Positions 32,745 to 35,825 of a stretch of DNA of 35,825 nucleotides are shown piece by piece (within the stretch, counting starts at the first letter, position 1; each line of letters starts with the position of its first letter). This DNA comes from Candidatus Eiseniibacteriota bacterium (GTDB taxonomy: Bacteria > Joyebacterota > Joyebacteria > Joyebacterales > Joyebacteraceae), in contig JAUVLG010000022.1 of NCBI GenBank assembly GCA_030595835.1, forward strand, positions 1 through 35,825. The letters are read 5' to 3'. A program made the position numbers and the translations under genes. Under the pieces are notes generated by a model that saw only the letters and a list, made by a program, of their open reading frames with translations, made no database searches and was not told where the DNA came from.

Positions 32745-35700
32745 ATGAAACGCAGAGCCAGGAAGACAGAGCCCACCTCACGGGAGATCGAGAAGCTCCG
32801 GGCGCGCATCGCCGAACTCGAGGCGCAGCGGCGGGGCTGCAGAGCCGACGGGGCGAGTTCGGACCGGGACCGCCAGTTCGACAGGATGCTCATGGAGGCG
32901 TCTCCGGCCTTCTCCGTCGCCATCGACGCGAATGGACGCACCCTCAGGATGAACGACACGATGCTGGAGGCGCTCGGCTACACGAGCGACGAGGCGGACG
33001 GCACCGACTACGTGTCGACGTTCGTCCCGGAGGACGACCGACCCGAGCTCCGCGAGGTCTTCGAGCAGCTGGTCAGGGACCGGCAGCCCACGTTCAGCGA
33101 GAACAGGCTGTTGACGAAGAGCGGTGAGGAGCTTCTCGTAGAGTGGCACGGCAGCCCGGTCATCGGGGACAACGGTGAGTTCGAGTGCTTCTTCGGGGTG
33201 GGCATCAACATAACCGAGCAGCGCAGAGCCCGGGAGGAACTCCGATCCAAACGGGACGAGGCTCAGGAGTACCTCGACCTGGCAGGCATCATGTTCCTCG
33301 GTCTGGACCGCGACGGGTGCGTGACGCTGATCAACCGGAAGGGCTGCGAACTCCTAGGTGGCGCCGAGGGCGACATCACCGGGCAGAACTGGTTTGATAC
33401 GTTCGTCCCGGAGAAGAGCCGCCGGCAGGTGCGGGAGGTGTTCGAAGAACTGATCTCCGGCGAGGACGCCGGCGCGTCGGACGACCACGAGAGCGAGATC
33501 CTCACGCTCGCTGGCGAGAAGAGGGTGTTCGAATGGCACACCGCCCTCGAGCGGGATGCCGAAGGCCGTGTGATCGGCACGATGAGCTCGGGCGTGGACG
33601 TCACCAAACGCAGGCGAGCGGAGGACGTGCAGCGGCTCGCCTACAGGATCGGGAGTTCGATTCACACGGCCGAGAGCATGGAGGAACTGTTCGCGAGGAT
33701 CCGCGAGGCACTCGGTGACGTGATGAACACGGAGAACTTCTTCATCGCACTGTACAACCGTGAGAAGGACACGCTTTCACTCTCCTACTTCGTGGACGAG
33801 CAGGATCAGAACGACTTCGACTCCTTCCCTGCCGGGAAGACCCTCACGGGCTACCTCATCAAACACGAGACGTCGCTCCTGGTGACCAGGGAAGAGCTCG
33901 ACACGTGGACGGAGGAGGGCATTGTCGACATCGTGGGCACGCCGTCGCTCATCTGGCTGGGCGTCCCGCTCCGCGTCAGCGGTGAGATCATCGGCGCGCT
34001 CGTGGTGCAGAGCTATGACGACAGGAACGAATTCGGCGAGGCCGACAAGGAGATGCTGGAGTTCGTCTCCGAGCAAATCGGCTTCGCCATCGAGCACACG
34101 CGTGCCGAGAGTGAACTCAAGTCCAGCGAGGCCGAGAAGAAGGCTATTCTGGACGCCGTTCCCGACATGATGTTCCGCCTTGACAGAGATGGCATCTTCC
34201 GTAGCTACGACGCCCCGGGCGACGCTCTTCTCGCTGTACCCCCGGAGACACTCCTGGGGAAGCGCGTCAGCGAGGTCTTCCCCGGCCCGTTCGCGGCGAG
34301 GATAGAAACTTCGATCGCGGACGTGCTCCGAACGGGCGAGATGCAGCTCATGGAGTACTCCATACCCATTCCGGCCCCCAACGGAAACCTCAGGGACTTC
34401 GAGGCCAGAATGGTCATGAGCGGCGACGAGATGGTCCTGGGCGTTGTTCGAGACATCACCGAACACACGCGCGCCGACAAGTTCCTGAAGACGCTCAACG
34501 AGGCGGCACTGGAGATGGAGCGGCAGCTGAAGCCCGATGAGATCTTCGCGGCCGCTGCCTCGGAGCTGGCGGAGGTGAACCTGACGGGCACGCTCTTCCT
34601 CTTGAACGAAGCCGGGGACGAACTGTCCCTCAAGTACACGTCTGAGGACCCGGAGCGGCTTCGGGCCGCCCAGAAGCTCCTGGGCGGGCCCGTGTCCGAC
34701 ATGGCGTACCGTATAAATCAGGTGGACGCGTTCAGAGCTGCCGTCCACGAGCGGGAGACCGTACTCGTGGATGACACGGTCGAGTTCCTTCGACAGAGGC
34801 TCCCGCTCCCCAAGAAGAAGTTCGCGCCACAGCTCCAGAGGGTGCTCGATGTCAGGACCGTCATCCTGGCCCCCATGATCACCGACGACAGGGTGTTCGG
34901 CCTGCTCGCGGTGGCGTCTGACAGGCTGACGGAGAAAGATGTCCCGGCCGTGACAGCGTTCTCCAACCAGCTCTCCGCAGCCTCGCGCAAGGCCACGCTG
35001 ATGAAGGAACTCGAACTGAGCCTCGAGGATCTGCGTGAGACGCAGGACCAGCTGCTGCAAGCGCAGAAGATGGAGGCCGTGGGCAGGTTGGCGGGCGGCG
35101 TCGCACACGACTTCAACAATCTCCTCACCGCCATCAGCGGATACGCCGAGCTGCTTTCGTGCGACACCACGCTCAGTGAGAGCGTACACGGCGACATCGG
35201 CCAGATCCGCAAGGCGGCGGAACAGGCGGCGGCGCTCACGCGTCAGCTTCTGGCATTCAGCCGCAGGCAACCGCTCCAGCCGGTCGTCATCAATCTCAAC
35301 AGGATTGTCGTCGACACGGACGCGATGCTGCGCAGGCTCATCGGAGAAGACATCGAGCTCATAACCACGCTGGACGACGCCTCGTGCCAGACGAAGGTGG
35401 ACCCGGGACAGCTCGATCAGGTCATGATCAACCTGGCTGTCAATGCAAGGGACGCCATGCCGGAGGGTGGCAAGCTGACGATCTCGACGGGCAACGTGGT
35501 GCTGGACAGCACGGCCTGCGCAATGATCCACGATGCACGACCGGGCAGGTTCGTGTGCCTCTCAATCGAGGACACGGGCTCAGGCATCGAGAGAGACATC
35601 CTCGACCAGATATTCGAGCCCTTCTTCAGCACCAAGGGACCCACCAAAGGCACGGGGCTGGGGCTGGCGGTCGTCTACGGGATAATCAGACAGCACGGCG

Positions 35701-35825
35701 GGTGGATAAACGTCTACAGCGAGCCGAACCAGGGCACGGCGTTCAAGGTGTACCTTCCCTCCGTGGAAAGCTGCCGGAGCGAGAGCGACGAATCAGCGGC
35801 CACGGACGAACCGGCGTCGGTGCGC
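32745..35825 (+). CDS. Large PAS/GAF multi-sensor histidine kinase (3' end cut by window)
   Basis: The frame is open for 1027 codons to the window end. The ATG has AAGGA seven bases upstream. After a short coiled N-terminus the order is PAS (about 50-165), PAS (about 180-290), GAF (about 295-455), PAS (about 465-580), GAF (about 585-755) and a HisKA domain. HisKA carries His788 in Gly-Gly-Val-Ala-His-Asp-Phe-Asn-Asn-Leu-Leu. An ATPase domain follows with Asn-Leu-Ala-Val-Asn-Ala-Arg-Asp-Ala, Asp-Thr-Gly-Ser-Gly-Ile (about 943) and Gly-Thr-Gly-Leu-Gly-Leu. No transmembrane helix is seen, so it is probably cytoplasmic. Kinases with the His-Asp-Phe-Asn-Asn box usually carry a C-terminal receiver; that part would lie beyond the window. 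Ligands unknown. Confidence 0.92.
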   Translation, partial: MKRRARKTEPTSREIEKLRARIAELEAQRRGCRADGASSDRDRQFDRMLMEASPAFSVAIDANGRTLRMNDTMLEALGYTSDEADGTDYVSTFVPEDDRPELREVFEQLVRDRQPTFSENRLLTKSGEELLVEWHGSPVIGDNGEFECFFGVGINITEQRRAREELRSKRDEAQEYLDLAGIMFLGLDRDGCVTLINRKGCELLGGAEGDITGQNWFDTFVPEKSRRQVREVFEELISGEDAGASDDHESEILTLAGEKRVFEWHTALERDAEGRVIGTMSSGVDVTKRRRAEDVQRLAYRIGSSIHTAESMEELFARIREALGDVMNTENFFIALYNREKDTLSLSYFVDEQDQNDFDSFPAGKTLTGYLIKHETSLLVTREELDTWTEEGIVDIVGTPSLIWLGVPLRVSGEIIGALVVQSYDDRNEFGEADKEMLEFVSEQIGFAIEHTRAESELKSSEAEKKAILDAVPDMMFRLDRDGIFRSYDAPGDALLAVPPETLLGKRVSEVFPGPFAARIETSIADVLRTGEMQLMEYSIPIPAPNGNLRDFEARMVMSGDEMVLGVVRDITEHTRADKFLKTLNEAALEMERQLKPDEIFAAAASELAEVNLTGTLFLLNEAGDELSLKYTSEDPERLRAAQKLLGGPVSDMAYRINQVDAFRAAVHERETVLVDDTVEFLRQRLPLPKKKFAPQLQRVLDVRTVILAPMITDDRVFGLLAVASDRLTEKDVPAVTAFSNQLSAASRKATLMKELELSLEDLRETQDQLLQAQKMEAVGRLAGGVAHDFNNLLTAISGYAELLSCDTTLSESVHGDIGQIRKAAEQAAALTRQLLAFSRRQPLQPVVINLNRIVVDTDAMLRRLIGEDIELITTLDDASCQTKVDPGQLDQVMINLAVNARDAMPEGGKLTISTGNVVLDSTACAMIHDARPGRFVCLSIEDTGSGIERDILDQIFEPFFSTKGPTKGTGLGLAVVYGIIRQHGGWINVYSEPNQGTAFKVYLPSVESCRSESDESAATDEPASVR

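Noticed and set aside
33777-35531. 584-codon open frame on the minus strand
   Set aside because: Shadow of the large PAS/GAF kinase, which has complete domain signatures in the plus frame.

Overview
This is a high-GC bacterial chromosome segment (roughly 60-65% GC by eye). The gene content points to an uncultured Gram-negative lineage near the FCB (Fibrobacterota-Chlorobiota-Bacteroidota) group: a secreted GH57 enzyme that runs into a Bacteroidota-style 'Gln-x-x-Pro-Asn-Pro' C-terminal tail, DUF3078 and Wzi-like outer-membrane proteins, a bacterial homologue of the archaeal lipid prenyltransferase, and sigma70 promoters close to consensus. No rRNA, tRNA, CRISPR array or insertion sequence was seen. 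The phylum assignment is inference; a marker-gene tree would settle it.

Layout. 1-2920 (minus): 3'-truncated GH57 starch-active enzyme. 3049-6252 (plus): three secreted, cysteine-rich proteins, the second and third each in its own promoter-to-terminator unit. All three end in the same Trp-x-x-Ile-Lys-Ala-(Leu/Met)-(Tyr/Phe)-Arg tail. 6320-8387 (minus): groES-groEL behind a CIRCE operator. 8464-10894 (minus): coaX preceded by a satD-DUF3307 pair that has its own AT-rich promoter with a 28-bp-spaced operator-like array. 10905-23375 (minus): a long tightly packed run, histidine kinase - receiver - TPR - Wzi-like porin - UbiA prenyltransferase - uppP - DUF4139 - rodZ-like - uvrB - nadC - birA. 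23421-26324 (plus): an internally deleted MscS remnant, a DUF3078 protein and a LysM/M23 peptidase. 26371-28973 (minus): recG with an HD-domain gene. 29118-30859 (minus): a polytopic membrane protein. 30980-31298 (plus): rpmB. 31378-32294 (minus): an RsbV/RsbW-type pair. 32745-35825 (plus): a large PAS/GAF histidine kinase cut by the window end.

Themes. Envelope biogenesis dominates (uppP, rodZ-like, M23 peptidase, porin-like proteins, UbiA). It is mixed with housekeeping genes (groESL, uvrB, recG, nadC, birA, coaX, rpmB) and signalling modules. The most novel-looking element is the trio at 3.4-6.2 kb with its shared C-terminal tail, which may be an undescribed export or surface-sorting signal. 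Its first gene has a roughly 320-nt leader in which a hairpin displays an extended Shine-Dalgarno sequence in its loop. Several genes appear to have very short leaders and no Shine-Dalgarno sequence.
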